Positions 8,901 through 16,759 of a stretch of DNA of 64,000 nucleotides are shown here, piece by piece. The translations under genes and the position numbers were made by a program. Numbering within the stretch: the stretch's first letter is position 1; every line of letters begins with the position of its first letter. Location: positions 1 to 64,000 of the forward strand of contig JAHBXE010000007.1 in the NCBI GenBank assembly GCA_019636625.1, read 5' to 3'. Origin of the DNA: Phycisphaeraceae bacterium (lineage in GTDB: Bacteria; Planctomycetota; Phycisphaerae; Phycisphaerales; UBA1924). The notes beneath the pieces are model-generated. The model was not told the origin of the DNA. It ran no database searches and saw nothing but the letters and a program-made list of their open reading frames with translations.

Positions 8901-9888
8901 CCAGCCGGTCGGCCAGGTCGTAACGGGGCGAATCCTCGTGCGCCGGGCCCGAGATGATCAGCGGCGTTCTCGCCTCGTCAATGAGGATCGAGTCCACCTC
9001 GTCCACGATCGCAAAGTCGCGCCGGCGCTGCACCTGTTCATCCACCCGTCGCTTCATGTTGTCGCGCAGGTAATCGAAGCCGAACTCCGCTGTCGTGCCG
9101 TACACGACATCGCAGTGGTACATCCGCCGCTTCTCGTCCTCATCCTGCATGTGCTGCGGGTGGATCGCGCCGACGGTCAGGCCCAGCGCCCAGAAGTACG
9201 GGTACGTCCAATCCCGGTCACGCTGCACGAGGTAATCGTTCACCGTGACGACATGGACCTTCCGCCGCTCGATCGCCGCGAGGTAGCACGCGAGCGGCGC
9301 GACGATCGTCTTGCCTTCGCCCGTGCGCATTTCCGAGATCTTGCCCTGGTAGAGCACCATGCCGCCGATCAACTGCACGTCGAACGGTCTGGCCCGGAAC
9401 GGCGGACGGCTCTCGGGGTACAACTCCCGCACGGCGTTGTAGATTTCGTTGGGGATGTCCACCTGCATCCACCCGGGCTGCGGCGTCAGGCAGCCGTTGA
9501 ACGGCCCTTCGGGCGGCGCGGGCGGGAGCGCATCCATTTCCGCCTTCACCTTGGCGTACAGCGCCTGCACCTCCGGCGTGAACCCGGACGGATCGAACTT
9601 GTGCTTCGGATTGAAGATGCTGCGGATGCCGACCGACCGGTCCATCGCCTCGCGGGCGACGGCGAACGCCTCCACCAGGAGGTCATCCGACTTGGCGCCC
9701 GCCTTGATGCGCTCGCGAAACTCGCCAAGCATCCCTCTGATCTGCGCATCGGTCATCTGCCGAACGCCGGATTCGAGCGCGTTGATGGCACCGACACGCT
9801 GGGTGTACTTCTTGACGAATCGCTCGTTGCGGCTCCCGATGAAGTACTTGATGATGGGACCAATGAGCGGAATGCCTTGCTCTGCCAT
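5902..9888 (-). CDS. secA: Preprotein translocase ATPase SecA (enlarged planctomycete form)
   Basis: SecA couples ATP hydrolysis to movement of unfolded preproteins through SecYEG at the cytoplasmic membrane. The 1328-residue protein shows Walker A MRTGEGKT near 187-194, the VNDYL motif, Walker B DEVDSILIDEARTPL, MTGTADTEAQEF, the helicase motifs NMAGRGTDIKLG and QLRGRSGRQGD, and the scaffold motif LDHAWKEHLHAMD near the C-terminus. E. coli SecA has about 900 residues. The extra length comes from an insertion of about 85 residues before Walker A, a coiled-coil insertion after the Walker B region, and a large insertion in the C-terminal helical domain. The tail is Pro/Gly-rich and lacks the usual zinc-binding Cys/His motif, so SecB-type contacts may be absent. 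Confidence 0.97.
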   Translation of the reverse strand: MAEQGIPLIGPIIKYFIGSRNERFVKKYTQRVGAINALESGVRQMTDAQIRGMLGEFRERIKAGAKSDDLLVEAFAVAREAMDRSVGIRSIFNPKHKFDPSGFTPEVQALYAKVKAEMDALPPAPPEGPFNGCLTPQPGWMQVDIPNEIYNAVRELYPESRPPFRARPFDVQLIGGMVLYQGKISEMRTGEGKTIVAPLACYLAAIERRKVHVVTVNDYLVQRDRDWTYPYFWALGLTVGAIHPQHMQDEDEKRRMYHCDVVYGTTAEFGFDYLRDNMKRRVDEQVQRRRDFAIVDEVDSILIDEARTPLIISGPAHEDSPRYDLADRLARHLVEKQKPWQEADDKVQRMMQTIKGLEGDIRQARDKASVPALQERLREAKAELPKLEAERKRHTQFFELELERKACHLTHEGVAEAQRAAGLGSLYVGENIDLPHLLEQALRAHVVYQRDRDYVVMPTPDPMTGRVEPSIVIVDTFTGRPMIGRQWSDGLHQACETKEKVPIRQETQTVATVTIQNFFKMYKRLAGMTGTADTEAQEFHDIYKLDVVSIPTNKPMIRRDFDDLMFLRAKDKWEHIVDEIKAFHDVGRPVLVGTTSVEKSEMLSKMLTGKHAIKHEVLNAKQHEREAHIVENAGQLGAVMIATNMAGRGTDIKLGACTREALLDHWLRRGLAPRTLTVNATNEEVREAVYRKVAPKELGQNKRDVETMPFPELELELLRHWAGQYTYLGNKAGSMGAEELRQALDAAGRFLLHRIGWVETVEDLGGLHVIGTERHESRRIDNQLRGRSGRQGDKGSSRFYVSLEDDLMKMFAGETQMKLLSRMGMKEGDSIEHPWLSKSVQRAQRKVEERNFQIRKNILEYDEVMEHQRRTFYSLRQQVLEGRDTKGVILEYIHESIQDACAEFLDKDFPLVCVAEFARQKLDVSIAPERLRGMESFQIDKRIRDEAKAEARAMIDVTLGEYIPAEGSDIKVDFDVQGLMSWARSRFGVELTPSQLEVSGAEGSRAHVREVLAEAAYRRIDETDLAGVEQYLVPNYGVSRLVAAMKDKFTLEVNQQEIIAAMDDKDNPPAEVIMARAREQYKKREIEYPVDFAMDVTMMLMRQNPQGAAQFLVDWANRRYDLNWTVDTLRSRPPQTARAELMAACEKALDSGKLEQAVAEAIACPTDEALAQHLRDKYNAPLPDWMRYLEGKEREDAVRARVESILRAELVQFEQALLLQTLDHAWKEHLHAMDVLRDTVNFRAYSQKDPRIEFKREGAAAFQQMLEGVRDRITDDIFKVRLSPAPLAPPPQRPPPEPVGGPRGGPSSPFGSFAGPGFDPANPSSAML

Positions 9889-10011
9889 GGAACGTTCCTT
9901 CCGGCGCCGCCGCGTGGGGCGCGCCGATCGGCCAAGCCGCGAACGCAGGCCGGACCGGGGTGAGTCTGTGCAAATAATGGGGGGGAGAAGAAGACGACCG
10001 ACGGGAGGGAT

Positions 10012-10374
10012 TCAGACCATCGGCGGCGGCAATGACAACAACGAAGGCCGCGGCATCGAATAGCCCAAAGGCAATCCAGCCTCCGGACGCCTTTGAACCT
10101 CAGTGGACGGCGCGTGCCTGGCGGCCACAGCAATCGTGCCGCTGCCGAGCACCCGAACCTGCTGTCCGGACCAGTCGCGAACGGCGCGAACAATCGTTCG
10201 GGCGATTTGCTTGGTCGCGTGCAGTTCCGCCGCGGCGTCCCGGTGCAACGCCCGAACCCCGGGCTTGATGGCGCTGATCGTGACCCCGATGAGCAGACCA
10301 ACGACCAGCAGCGCCGGCAAGGCGGTCCGACCGGCTCGGCTGGGGGGACTCTGATTGGAACTCGAAGTGTTCAC
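10012..10374 (-). CDS. Small single-pass membrane protein, unknown function
   Basis: A reading frame on the same strand as secA, with a GTG at 10374 as the likely start (120 residues) and an upstream ATG at 10461 as an alternative. It has a short polar N-terminus, one strong membrane segment (about residues 20-38, ALPALLVVGLL core), then a basic helical region and a Pro-rich tail. No family is recognised. The coding case rests on the hydrophobic segment and the gap between secA and the next gene; overlapping frames on the other strand lack such features. It could be non-coding. Confidence 0.4.
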   Translation of the reverse strand: MNTSSSNQSPPSRAGRTALPALLVVGLLIGVTISAIKPGVRALHRDAAAELHATKQIARTIVRAVRDWSGQQVRVLGSGTIAVAARHAPSTEVQRRPEAGLPLGYSMPRPSLLSLPPPMV

Positions 10375-10636
10375 GGCGTCGCGCAAGGAACCCTTAAGTA
10401 TCGGCCACCGGGGCCACCGAAGCAAACCCTGGGCCCATCGCCATACCCAGACGCGTCCCATGGGCCCGAATCCCGATCAAAACTCGCCCCCGGGCACGCC
10501 GGGCCTGCCATGGCGGCATGGTTGAAGCCTGGGAATTGCAGCGACACGGCACGACCCTGCCGATAACCCCTTGCCCACCCCCGCCGGTGATACGCTTGGC
10601 CCCATGTCGACACCGGCCCAACCTGAGAAGGACCCG

Positions 10637-11026
10637 ATGGTCGCCACACGCTCATCGCTCCCCCCCACTCGCGAATCCGTGACGCACAAGTTCAGCGTGC
10701 TGCGCCACGAGGGGTACCTCACGATCGGCCTTTACCCGGACGGGCGGCCTGGTGAGATCTTCATCAAGATGGCGAAGGAGGGCTCGACCATGTCGGGCTT
10801 CTGCCAGGCTTTCTGCCGGGCGTTCAGCCTTTCGCTGCAGTTTGGCCTCTCGGTGGAAGAGGCTGTGGTGCGGTTCAAAGGCATGCGGTTTGAGCCGATG
10901 GGTGCGACGAGCAACCCCGACATCCCCGAATGCAGCAGCATCGTGGACTACGTCGCTCGGTACCTGGAACTGCATTACGGGTCGAAAGTGCGGCGGCAAG
11001 GGGCCCCGATGCCCATGAATCGCTGA
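10637..11026 (+). CDS. Stand-alone TSCPD-domain protein (class II RNR C-terminal domain-like)
   Basis: A 129-residue protein. Its core, with GYLTIGLYPDGRPGEIFIKM, KEGSTMSGF, a FCRAFSLSLQ helix and RFEPMGATSNPDI, matches the TSCPD domain found at the C-terminus of adenosylcobalamin-dependent ribonucleotide reductase (NrdJ). Here it is encoded alone: no catalytic RNR barrel lies beside it. It may be a subunit of a split reductase or a paralogue with another role. The ATG at 10637 follows AGAAGGA; an ATG at 10604 in frame would add 11 residues. Confidence 0.75.
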   Translation: MVATRSSLPPTRESVTHKFSVLRHEGYLTIGLYPDGRPGEIFIKMAKEGSTMSGFCQAFCRAFSLSLQFGLSVEEAVVRFKGMRFEPMGATSNPDIPECSSIVDYVARYLELHYGSKVRRQGAPMPMNR

Positions 11027-11070
11027 AACCCCAGCGACCCTCTGCCCTCCGCGGCACTCAATCAACCGAA

Positions 11071-11145
11071 TCGGGGTGGGCGGATTCGAACCGCCGACCT
11101 TTTGACCCCCAGTCAAACGCGCTAACCAAGCTGCGCTACACCCCG
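11071..11145 (-). tRNA. tRNA-Pro (anticodon GGG)
   Basis: The minus strand gives a full cloverleaf: acceptor CGGGGTG/CACCCCG, D stem GCGC/GCGC, anticodon stem TTTGA/TCAAA with a CTGGGGG loop (anticodon GGG, reading CCC), and T stem GGCGG/CCGCC around TTCGAAT. The discriminator is A, with no encoded CCA. Its 5' half is almost identical to that of tRNA-Pro(CGG) at 2732-2805. Confidence 0.95.
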
Positions 11146-11236
11146 GTCGCTGAGGATAGGCCTTCGGCTCGCCTTTGACTATGTGCGCCTCCCAATCGTG
11201 GCTCAATCTCCGCCTCCCGCCCGATAGCATCTGGCC

Positions 11237-12337
11237 ATGCGTGTTCTGATCCTCACCGACGACTCCTTCGCCGCCCGAGAGAGGGCGATGCTGAGCCGTC
11301 TGGAGGTCGGACTCGCCGATGACGGCGTACGGGTTGTGCACGCCATTCCCCGCAAGGCCGCGGCATGGCACCAGCCCGAGGTCTTTTCTCAGGCCATGAC
11401 GTACGAGGCCAAAGGCTTGGCCCTGAGCCGCCCATGGCGAGCACGCCAAACCTTGCGAACACTGGAAGACTTGGCCGGAGCTGAGGGACGACCGGCCGAC
11501 GTCATTCACTGCTTTGGGCAGCGCTGCTGGCCGTTCGCGGCAGAACTCGCGAGGATGACGGGGGCGGCGCTCGCCGTGGAGATCTGGTGTGCCGAACTCA
11601 TCGGGCAGGGCATCCGGGTTCGATCCGACGGCGGGGCCCCGGCCCCGGTCTACTTCGTGCCCGACTCGGCGTTGGAGCGCGCGGCACGAGCGCAAGACCC
11701 GAACCTTCCCATCCGCCTGACCCCGTGGGGCGTGCACACCCCGGGCCAACCGTTGGAAATCCTTCGCCCCGACAAGGCCGTGTCCATCATTCTCGGCGGA
11801 AACGGCCGAGACGCCGGTGCCATCGCCTCGTTCCTCGAAGGCTTCGCTGCCTTCGCCAAGCAGCACCCGGACGTCATGGTGCTGGCGGACTCGGCGGTGA
11901 TTCAACGCGCCCAGGCGTGGCCCGTGGTCCGTCGTCTCGGCCTTCTTGACAAGTTCACCTTGATTCCGGACCTCGAGGCACGCCGCGAACTCGCGCTCCG
12001 TGCCGATCTGCTCGCCCTGCCCGAGGCCCTGGGCGAACACCGGACCCTCACGCTCGACGCCATGGCCCACGGCATGCTCGTGGTCGCCGCGGCGGACCCG
12101 CTCAATGGCGTGCTCGTGGATTCGCGCACGGCAAAGCTCCTGGACAAGCCCGTGGCGGACTCCTGGGCCTCGTCGCTGAAGTGGGCGTTTGAGTCCCGTG
12201 ACCAAGCCAGGTCCCTCGCCTGGTCCGCCCGGGAGTACGTTCGGCTCAACCGACGCGCCAGCGCCCACGTCGCCAGCGTGGTGGACGCGTACGAGTGGAT
12301 GACATCGGGAGAGTCGATCCCGTTCGGCGCGGCCTGA
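11237..12337 (+). CDS. GT-B fold glycosyltransferase-like protein (GT4-type)
   Basis: This 366-residue protein begins MRVLILTDDSF, the usual first beta strand of a GT-B Rossmann domain. In the second half, the run of conserved elements resembles GT4 glycosyltransferases: a nucleotide-binding loop around IILGGNGRDAG, a LLPEALGEHRTLTLDAMAHG-like donor-binding segment (the E-x7-E position), and the closing helix after SAREYVRLN. It probably transfers a sugar to a cell-envelope glycan or lipid. No membrane segment is visible. No glycan genes flank it, so substrate is unknown. Confidence 0.65.
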   Translation: MRVLILTDDSFAARERAMLSRLEVGLADDGVRVVHAIPRKAAAWHQPEVFSQAMTYEAKGLALSRPWRARQTLRTLEDLAGAEGRPADVIHCFGQRCWPFAAELARMTGAALAVEIWCAELIGQGIRVRSDGGAPAPVYFVPDSALERAARAQDPNLPIRLTPWGVHTPGQPLEILRPDKAVSIILGGNGRDAGAIASFLEGFAAFAKQHPDVMVLADSAVIQRAQAWPVVRRLGLLDKFTLIPDLEARRELALRADLLALPEALGEHRTLTLDAMAHGMLVVAAADPLNGVLVDSRTAKLLDKPVADSWASSLKWAFESRDQARSLAWSAREYVRLNRRASAHVASVVDAYEWMTSGESIPFGAA

Positions 12338-12550
12338 CCATCCATACCTCTGGCTGCCGTGTGCCGATCAAGGGTCCGATAGTGCCCCCTGCGCCGGCGG
12401 CAAAGCCCTCAAAGTCGGCATGTTCACCCGATTTTTCTTGGCAAAAGCTTGAACTTGCGGCATGCTGTCAGGTGACGGCGGGGGCCATTCATTGCGCGGC
12501 TGGAGGCCCCGCACCCCCTCGCCCGGACAACTCAGAGATGTGAGGTTTCC

Positions 12551-13240
12551 ATGGTTGGCACGATGGTCGGAGCGGCCCTTCTGTTCAGTTCGATGGGGTG
12601 GTGGCACGACAACACACGGCTCGGGCGGCCCATCGCGACCGCTGCTGCCTATCCGGTGGGAATGGCGGATGACGTCCACCGCCCCGGCTTCAACGGTCGT
12701 CTCCACGTCACGCGCCCCGTGATCGGCGGCATGCAGGGCCCGTACGCCACCGAGGCGAGCCTGCTCGCGGATCGTTACGGCGCCTTTGGTGATGAGTACG
12801 CCGTCGTCTACGCCCGTGTGGGCAGCCTCGTGGTCGGCATCAACGCCTTCGAGCCCATCACCAAGAACGGCCTTCGCCGCTTCGAGCAGGCCCGCAACTT
12901 CTGGCTTCAGGAGCAGGGATACACCGGCGGCGTGCGGACCTTTGTGAACGATGCGTACCTCTTCCGCAAGGCCGATGGCTCCCCTCGGGCCGAGTCCTCC
13001 GCCAAGCCCGAACCCCTCGCCACGATCAAGCTGCCCGACGACATGCCGCGACGCAAGAACCGCCTCCGCGTGGAGGCAACACCGCCGAACACCCCCGCAA
13101 TCGCCGCCTTGGCCGAGGGCTCGGCGCGACTGTCATGGCCCGCCGCCGCTCCGGCGGAGGCCGTTGCACGCACCGAGGCCCACGGGCACATCATCACGCT
13201 CGGCCAGCCGGCCCCGATGCCGGTGGCCGCGGCCAGGTAA
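12551..13240 (+). CDS. Hypothetical protein with possible N-terminal export signal
   Basis: A 229-residue protein preceded by GAGGT. The first 15 residues are hydrophobic but lack basic residues, so export is uncertain. A compact central domain (about 55-140, with ASLLADRYGAFGDEYAVVYARVGSLV) reads like a folded alpha/beta unit, followed by a Pro/Ala-rich tail of low complexity. I do not recognise a family. It stands alone upstream of xseA, separated by the structured spacer at 13270-13375. Confidence 0.55.
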   Translation: MVGTMVGAALLFSSMGWWHDNTRLGRPIATAAAYPVGMADDVHRPGFNGRLHVTRPVIGGMQGPYATEASLLADRYGAFGDEYAVVYARVGSLVVGINAFEPITKNGLRRFEQARNFWLQEQGYTGGVRTFVNDAYLFRKADGSPRAESSAKPEPLATIKLPDDMPRRKNRLRVEATPPNTPAIAALAEGSARLSWPAAAPAEAVARTEAHGHIITLGQPAPMPVAAAR

Positions 13241-13269
13241 CACCGCCAGCGGAGGCGGAAAGAGAGCCT

Positions 13270-13375
13270 GACGCCCGGGATGCGACATCTCCCGCGTTCG
13301 GGCGGTCCTGGTGGGACCGCTCGGAATCAGGAGGTTCATCCCGGGCGTCCACGTTTGATGTCCGCACCCGGGATG
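13270..13375 (+). promoter_or_regulatory. Candidate structured leader with competing stems upstream of xseA
   Basis: Arm A (13270-13282) pairs with arm B (13337-13349) over 13 bp without mismatch. Nested inside is a hairpin with GCGGTCC (13302-13308) and GGACCGC (13314-13320) around a 5-base loop, extendable to about 12 bp with wobble pairs. Arm B can instead pair over 9 bp with a second CCCGGGATG at 13367-13375, which lies 16 bases before the xseA ATG. The two pairings exclude each other, as in attenuators or riboswitches. No T tract is seen and no known riboswitch class is recognised. Confidence 0.4.
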
Positions 13376-13391
13376 TGGATGATTGGCCCGG

Positions 13392-14906
13392 ATGACCGGG
13401 CGACTCCCCTTTGATCCAGGTTCGATGGCGCAGCGGCCAATGCCGGAGCCCGAAGGGCCCCTCACCGTCTCGCAACTGGCCGCGAAGATTGCGGGCGTCA
13501 TCGCCACGGGCTTTAAGGCCAAGGTCCGCCTCGTCGGCGAGGTCAGTGGCTTCCGCGAACGTACCCATTGGTACTTCGATCTCAAGGACACCGAGGCGGT
13601 CGTCAACTGCGTCATGTTCGCGGGCGCGGCGAGAAAGTCGCGTCACACTCCCGCCAACGGGGCACAGGTGTTGGTCTCCGGACGCGTCGAGTACTACGAG
13701 AAGCTGGGGCGGGTCACGCTGATCGTGGAGCACATCGAGCCCGTGGGGGCCGGCGCAATCGACCAGGCGTTGCGAGCGCTGATCGAGGAGGCCCGGCGCC
13801 TTGGCTGGCTCGACGAATCGCGGAAGCGGACGCTGCCGCCCTTTCCGCGGCGCATCGCCGTTGTCACCAGCCGCACCGGTGCAGCGCTGCAGGACGTCAT
13901 CGACACCATGCGCCGCCGATGCCCCGCCGTGGGTGTGGTGCTGGTGGATGCCCGGGTTCAAGGCGAGGGCGCGGCCGCGGAAGTCGCCGCGGCGATCCGC
14001 TGGCTGGGCAGGGCGAGCGATCGACTCGATGTGGACGCCATCCTGGTGACACGGGGCGGCGGATCCAAAGAAGACCTGTGGGCTTTCAACGAGCGGATAG
14101 TGGCCGAGGCGATTGTGAACAGTCCGATCCCGGTGGTCGCGGCGATCGGGCACGAGACCGACACCACTCTCGCCGAACTCGTCGCCGATCTGCGATGCGC
14201 GACACCAACCCAGGCGGCCATGCGCCTCACGCCGGATCGCGCCGCCCTCGCCGAGCAGCTTGACGCCATGTCCTCGCGCCTCAGGAACGCGCTCATCCGC
14301 GACACCCGCGAGCAGCGGCGCCGAATCGAGACTGTGACCCGCATGCTGCGACAATCGGCCCTCGGATGCACCGGCCGTGTCGCCCACACGCTCGAACGCC
14401 TGGCGCGCCGGCTGGAGTCGCACCGACCCGCCGCGGCGCAGGCGCGCCGGCAAGCGTCCCTGGCCACCGCGCGGGCCCGACTTGAGTCGGCCATGCGTGC
14501 CCGGGTGTACGCGTGGGATGTCGAACCCGTGGCGGCCCGGCTGGCGCGAAGCGTCGAGTCCCTTCGCGAAGGTGCCTCCTTGCGACTTGGATCCCTCGAA
14601 CGCCAACTCTCCGCCATCGGTCCCGCCAGTGTCCTCAAACGCGGCTTCTCGTACACCATGCGTGAGGATGGCACGATCGTGCGTTCCACCAAGGATGCCC
14701 GTCCGGGCGACCGTCTCCGCACGACCGTCGCGGATGGTGTGGTGCAGTCGATCGTCGAGGGAGGTTCGGAACCTGCCGCCTCCCGCTCGCCCGACTCCCC
14801 CACCGCCGCCGCTCCCAGGAAACGCCGCCCATCGTCCAATCGACCCGGGGCCGACCATGATGCTCCCGGCGATGATCAGATGGACCTCTTCAAAGGCGGT
14901 CGATAA
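13392..14906 (+). CDS. xseA: Exodeoxyribonuclease VII large subunit
   Basis: This 504-residue protein is the catalytic subunit of exonuclease VII, which degrades single-stranded DNA to oligonucleotides in both directions. An N-terminal OB-fold (about 15-110, with VRLVGEVSGF and HWYFDLKD) precedes the nuclease domain, where PFPRRIAVVTSRTGAALQDVI, DAILVTRGGGSKEDLWAFNE and AAIGHETDTTLAE are the family's conserved blocks. A long helical region follows, then KRGFSYTMREDGTIV near the C-terminus. Length is slightly above the family's 450 residues because of a Ser/Pro-rich tail. A TTG nine bases upstream and an ATG at 13425 are alternative starts. xseB follows after a short gap. Confidence 0.95.
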   Translation: MTGRLPFDPGSMAQRPMPEPEGPLTVSQLAAKIAGVIATGFKAKVRLVGEVSGFRERTHWYFDLKDTEAVVNCVMFAGAARKSRHTPANGAQVLVSGRVEYYEKLGRVTLIVEHIEPVGAGAIDQALRALIEEARRLGWLDESRKRTLPPFPRRIAVVTSRTGAALQDVIDTMRRRCPAVGVVLVDARVQGEGAAAEVAAAIRWLGRASDRLDVDAILVTRGGGSKEDLWAFNERIVAEAIVNSPIPVVAAIGHETDTTLAELVADLRCATPTQAAMRLTPDRAALAEQLDAMSSRLRNALIRDTREQRRRIETVTRMLRQSALGCTGRVAHTLERLARRLESHRPAAAQARRQASLATARARLESAMRARVYAWDVEPVAARLARSVESLREGASLRLGSLERQLSAIGPASVLKRGFSYTMREDGTIVRSTKDARPGDRLRTTVADGVVQSIVEGGSEPAASRSPDSPTAAAPRKRRPSSNRPGADHDAPGDDQMDLFKGGR

Positions 14907-14983
14907 CGTACCGAGTCGGAGACCTTCGCCTGAGCAAGACCCCAGCACAAGACCCCGCTTCTTCCCTCACCTTCGAACAGGCC

Positions 14984-15199
14984 ATGACCCAGCTCGAGGA
15001 GATCATCGAGCGCATCGAGTCTGGGGAGATCGGCCTTGAAAAGTCGATCTCCGAGTACGAACGGGGCGTCGGCCTGATCCGTCGGTGCCGCGAAGTGCTG
15101 GAACGAGCGGAACAGCGCGTGGAGGAGTTGACCTCCCAGATGCAAGCCGAATCACGGACGAACACGGACGGCGATGGATCTAGCCGCGGCCAGGGATAG
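14984..15199 (+). CDS. xseB: Exodeoxyribonuclease VII small subunit
   Basis: This small helical subunit binds the XseA coiled coil. The conserved core is visible: LEEIIERIESGEIGLEKSI, YERGVGLIRRC and RAEQRVEEL. The family usually has about 10 residues with the pattern (S/T)FEQA before this ATG, and exactly such residues (SLTFEQA) are encoded in frame upstream. No ATG, GTG or TTG is available there, so translation may begin at a CTG near 14930, giving about 89 residues. The gene lies directly after xseA and before the prepilin peptidase. Confidence 0.9.
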   Translation: MTQLEEIIERIESGEIGLEKSISEYERGVGLIRRCREVLERAEQRVEELTSQMQAESRTNTDGDGSSRGQG

Positions 15200-15205
15200 G
15201 GCCTG

Positions 15206-16648
15206 ATGCCTCAGTACCAGTTTCTGCAGTGGTGCTTGTACGCTCTTTGGGCGCTCTTGGTGTTTGCGTACGGCGCGTGCCTCGGCTCCCTGATCAACGT
15301 GATCGCCTACCGAATGCCCAAGGGCATCAGTATCGTCACGCCGCCGTCGCGATGCCCTGCCTGCTCCACCAAGCTGTCGTGGCGTGACAACATCCCCGTG
15401 CTGGGCTGGATCGCCCTTCGGGGCAGGTGCCGGTATTGCAAGACCCGGATTTCCCCGGAGTACCCGATCGTCGAGGCCGCTGTCGGGTTTCTCTTCGTCG
15501 TGTTCTACGTGATCTGGTACGTCGTGCCGGGCACATCGCCGCTGGGCGGTGCCCTGAACGTGCTCACGCCGTACTGGGCCGTGATGAACGACGCCTCCCG
15601 GACCTGGCCCGAGTTCGTCGTCCTGCTGATCCTCGTGGCCTCCCTTTTCGCCATGACGCTGGTGGACGCCAAGACATTCACCATCCCCATTCAGTTGACC
15701 TGGGTTCCCGCGATCGTCGCCGCCGTGGTGTACCCCTTGCACGCCGCGTGGGTGTCCCGTCCCGGCTCGTTCGGCGTTCGAACGACTCCCGGCTGGAACT
15801 GGATGATCGCCTGCCCGGATGTCACCCGGTGGGACTGGATCGGGCTCTCACTCGGCGGCATGCTGGGCATTGGGATCGGCCTTCTGCTCCTGAGAACCGG
15901 CCTGGTGGGGCGGAGCTTCGCGGACTACGCCGAATGGGAGGCAAAGGCGAAAGCGTCCGCCCAAACCGCTGATGCAGTTGGCACCGCCGCCGCGGCGCAG
16001 CAGGATCAGCCAAACGCCGATGCAGCCCAGATCACGACCTCCACGCCCACAACCCCTCCATCCAACTCCGCACCCCCCTCCTCCCCCCCCTCCTCCGCCG
16101 ACCCCAATGCCAATCCGGAGATGTGGATGGCCTATCCACACGCCCGGCGCGAGATGGTGCGAGAACTCGCTTTCCTCGCCCCATGCGTGCTGCTCATGCT
16201 CGTCGGCTGGTACGCCGGCCGGCACTTTGGGGGTGTTTCGTACGATCCGATTTTCGGCGCCTACTCCGCGAAGGCCGCGGCCCCCCTCTGGCTGGCCGTG
16301 CTGAGCGGGGTGTTTCTGGGTTACCTCATTGGGGGAGGCGTGGTCTGGTTCGTGCGCATTTTCGGATCCTTCGCCTTCGGCAAGGAAGCGATGGGCCTCG
16401 GGGATGTCCACATGATGGCCGGTGTCGGCGCGGCACTGGGCTGGATCATGGCCACCCTGGGCTTCTTCGGAGCGGCGTTCGTCGGGATTGCCTGGGCGCT
16501 CCTCGGGCGGCTGGCCGGGGGCGGCTTCAAGCGGATGCTGCCGTACGGCCCGTTCCTCGCCGTGGCCACTGTGCTGGTCGTGGTGTGCAAGCCGGCCGTC
16601 GAGTGGGGGCTGTCTCACCTGACCGGACAGCCGATTCGGTTGCCGTGA
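15206..16648 (+). CDS. Type IV prepilin peptidase (A24A aspartic protease family)
   Basis: A polytopic membrane protease that cleaves the leader of prepilins and pseudopilins and often methylates the new N-terminus. The N-terminal membrane helix (GACLGSLINVIAYRMP) is followed by a cytoplasmic zinc motif with CPAC at 50-53 and CRYC at 75-78. Catalytic aspartates are expected in VDAKTFTIP (Asp near 154) and in GLGDVHMM near the C-terminus, both present. At 480 residues it exceeds the usual 250-290, owing to a Ser/Thr/Pro-rich linker (about 250-310) and extra helices. The pseudopilin at 5025-5813 is a plausible substrate. The gene starts six bases after xseB, so it probably shares its transcript. 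Confidence 0.92.
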   Translation: MPQYQFLQWCLYALWALLVFAYGACLGSLINVIAYRMPKGISIVTPPSRCPACSTKLSWRDNIPVLGWIALRGRCRYCKTRISPEYPIVEAAVGFLFVVFYVIWYVVPGTSPLGGALNVLTPYWAVMNDASRTWPEFVVLLILVASLFAMTLVDAKTFTIPIQLTWVPAIVAAVVYPLHAAWVSRPGSFGVRTTPGWNWMIACPDVTRWDWIGLSLGGMLGIGIGLLLLRTGLVGRSFADYAEWEAKAKASAQTADAVGTAAAAQQDQPNADAAQITTSTPTTPPSNSAPPSSPPSSADPNANPEMWMAYPHARREMVRELAFLAPCVLLMLVGWYAGRHFGGVSYDPIFGAYSAKAAAPLWLAVLSGVFLGYLIGGGVVWFVRIFGSFAFGKEAMGLGDVHMMAGVGAALGWIMATLGFFGAAFVGIAWALLGRLAGGGFKRMLPYGPFLAVATVLVVVCKPAVEWGLSHLTGQPIRLP

Positions 16649-16759
16649 ATCGGATAGAACCCCTGTCGGTTGCGGGCGAAATGGCCTCCGTGCCGATACG
16701 CTTGGGCAGAGGTGCGCCGGGGACCGGCGCTGAGTGGCCACTTGAACGGAGAAGCACGG

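Noticed and set aside
6196-9963. A 1255-codon open frame on the plus strand opposite secA
   Set aside because: It is antisense to a complete, well-conserved secA and has Arg/Leu/Val/His-rich composition without motifs. It arises from high GC content at third positions of the real gene.
10652-12268. A 538-codon minus-strand frame over the TSCPD gene, tRNA-Pro and glycosyltransferase
   Set aside because: It crosses a tRNA gene and two plus-strand genes and has no family features.
13194-14948. A 584-codon minus-strand frame opposite xseA
   Set aside because: It runs antisense to conserved xseA and contains no recognisable domain; the frame is a GC artefact.
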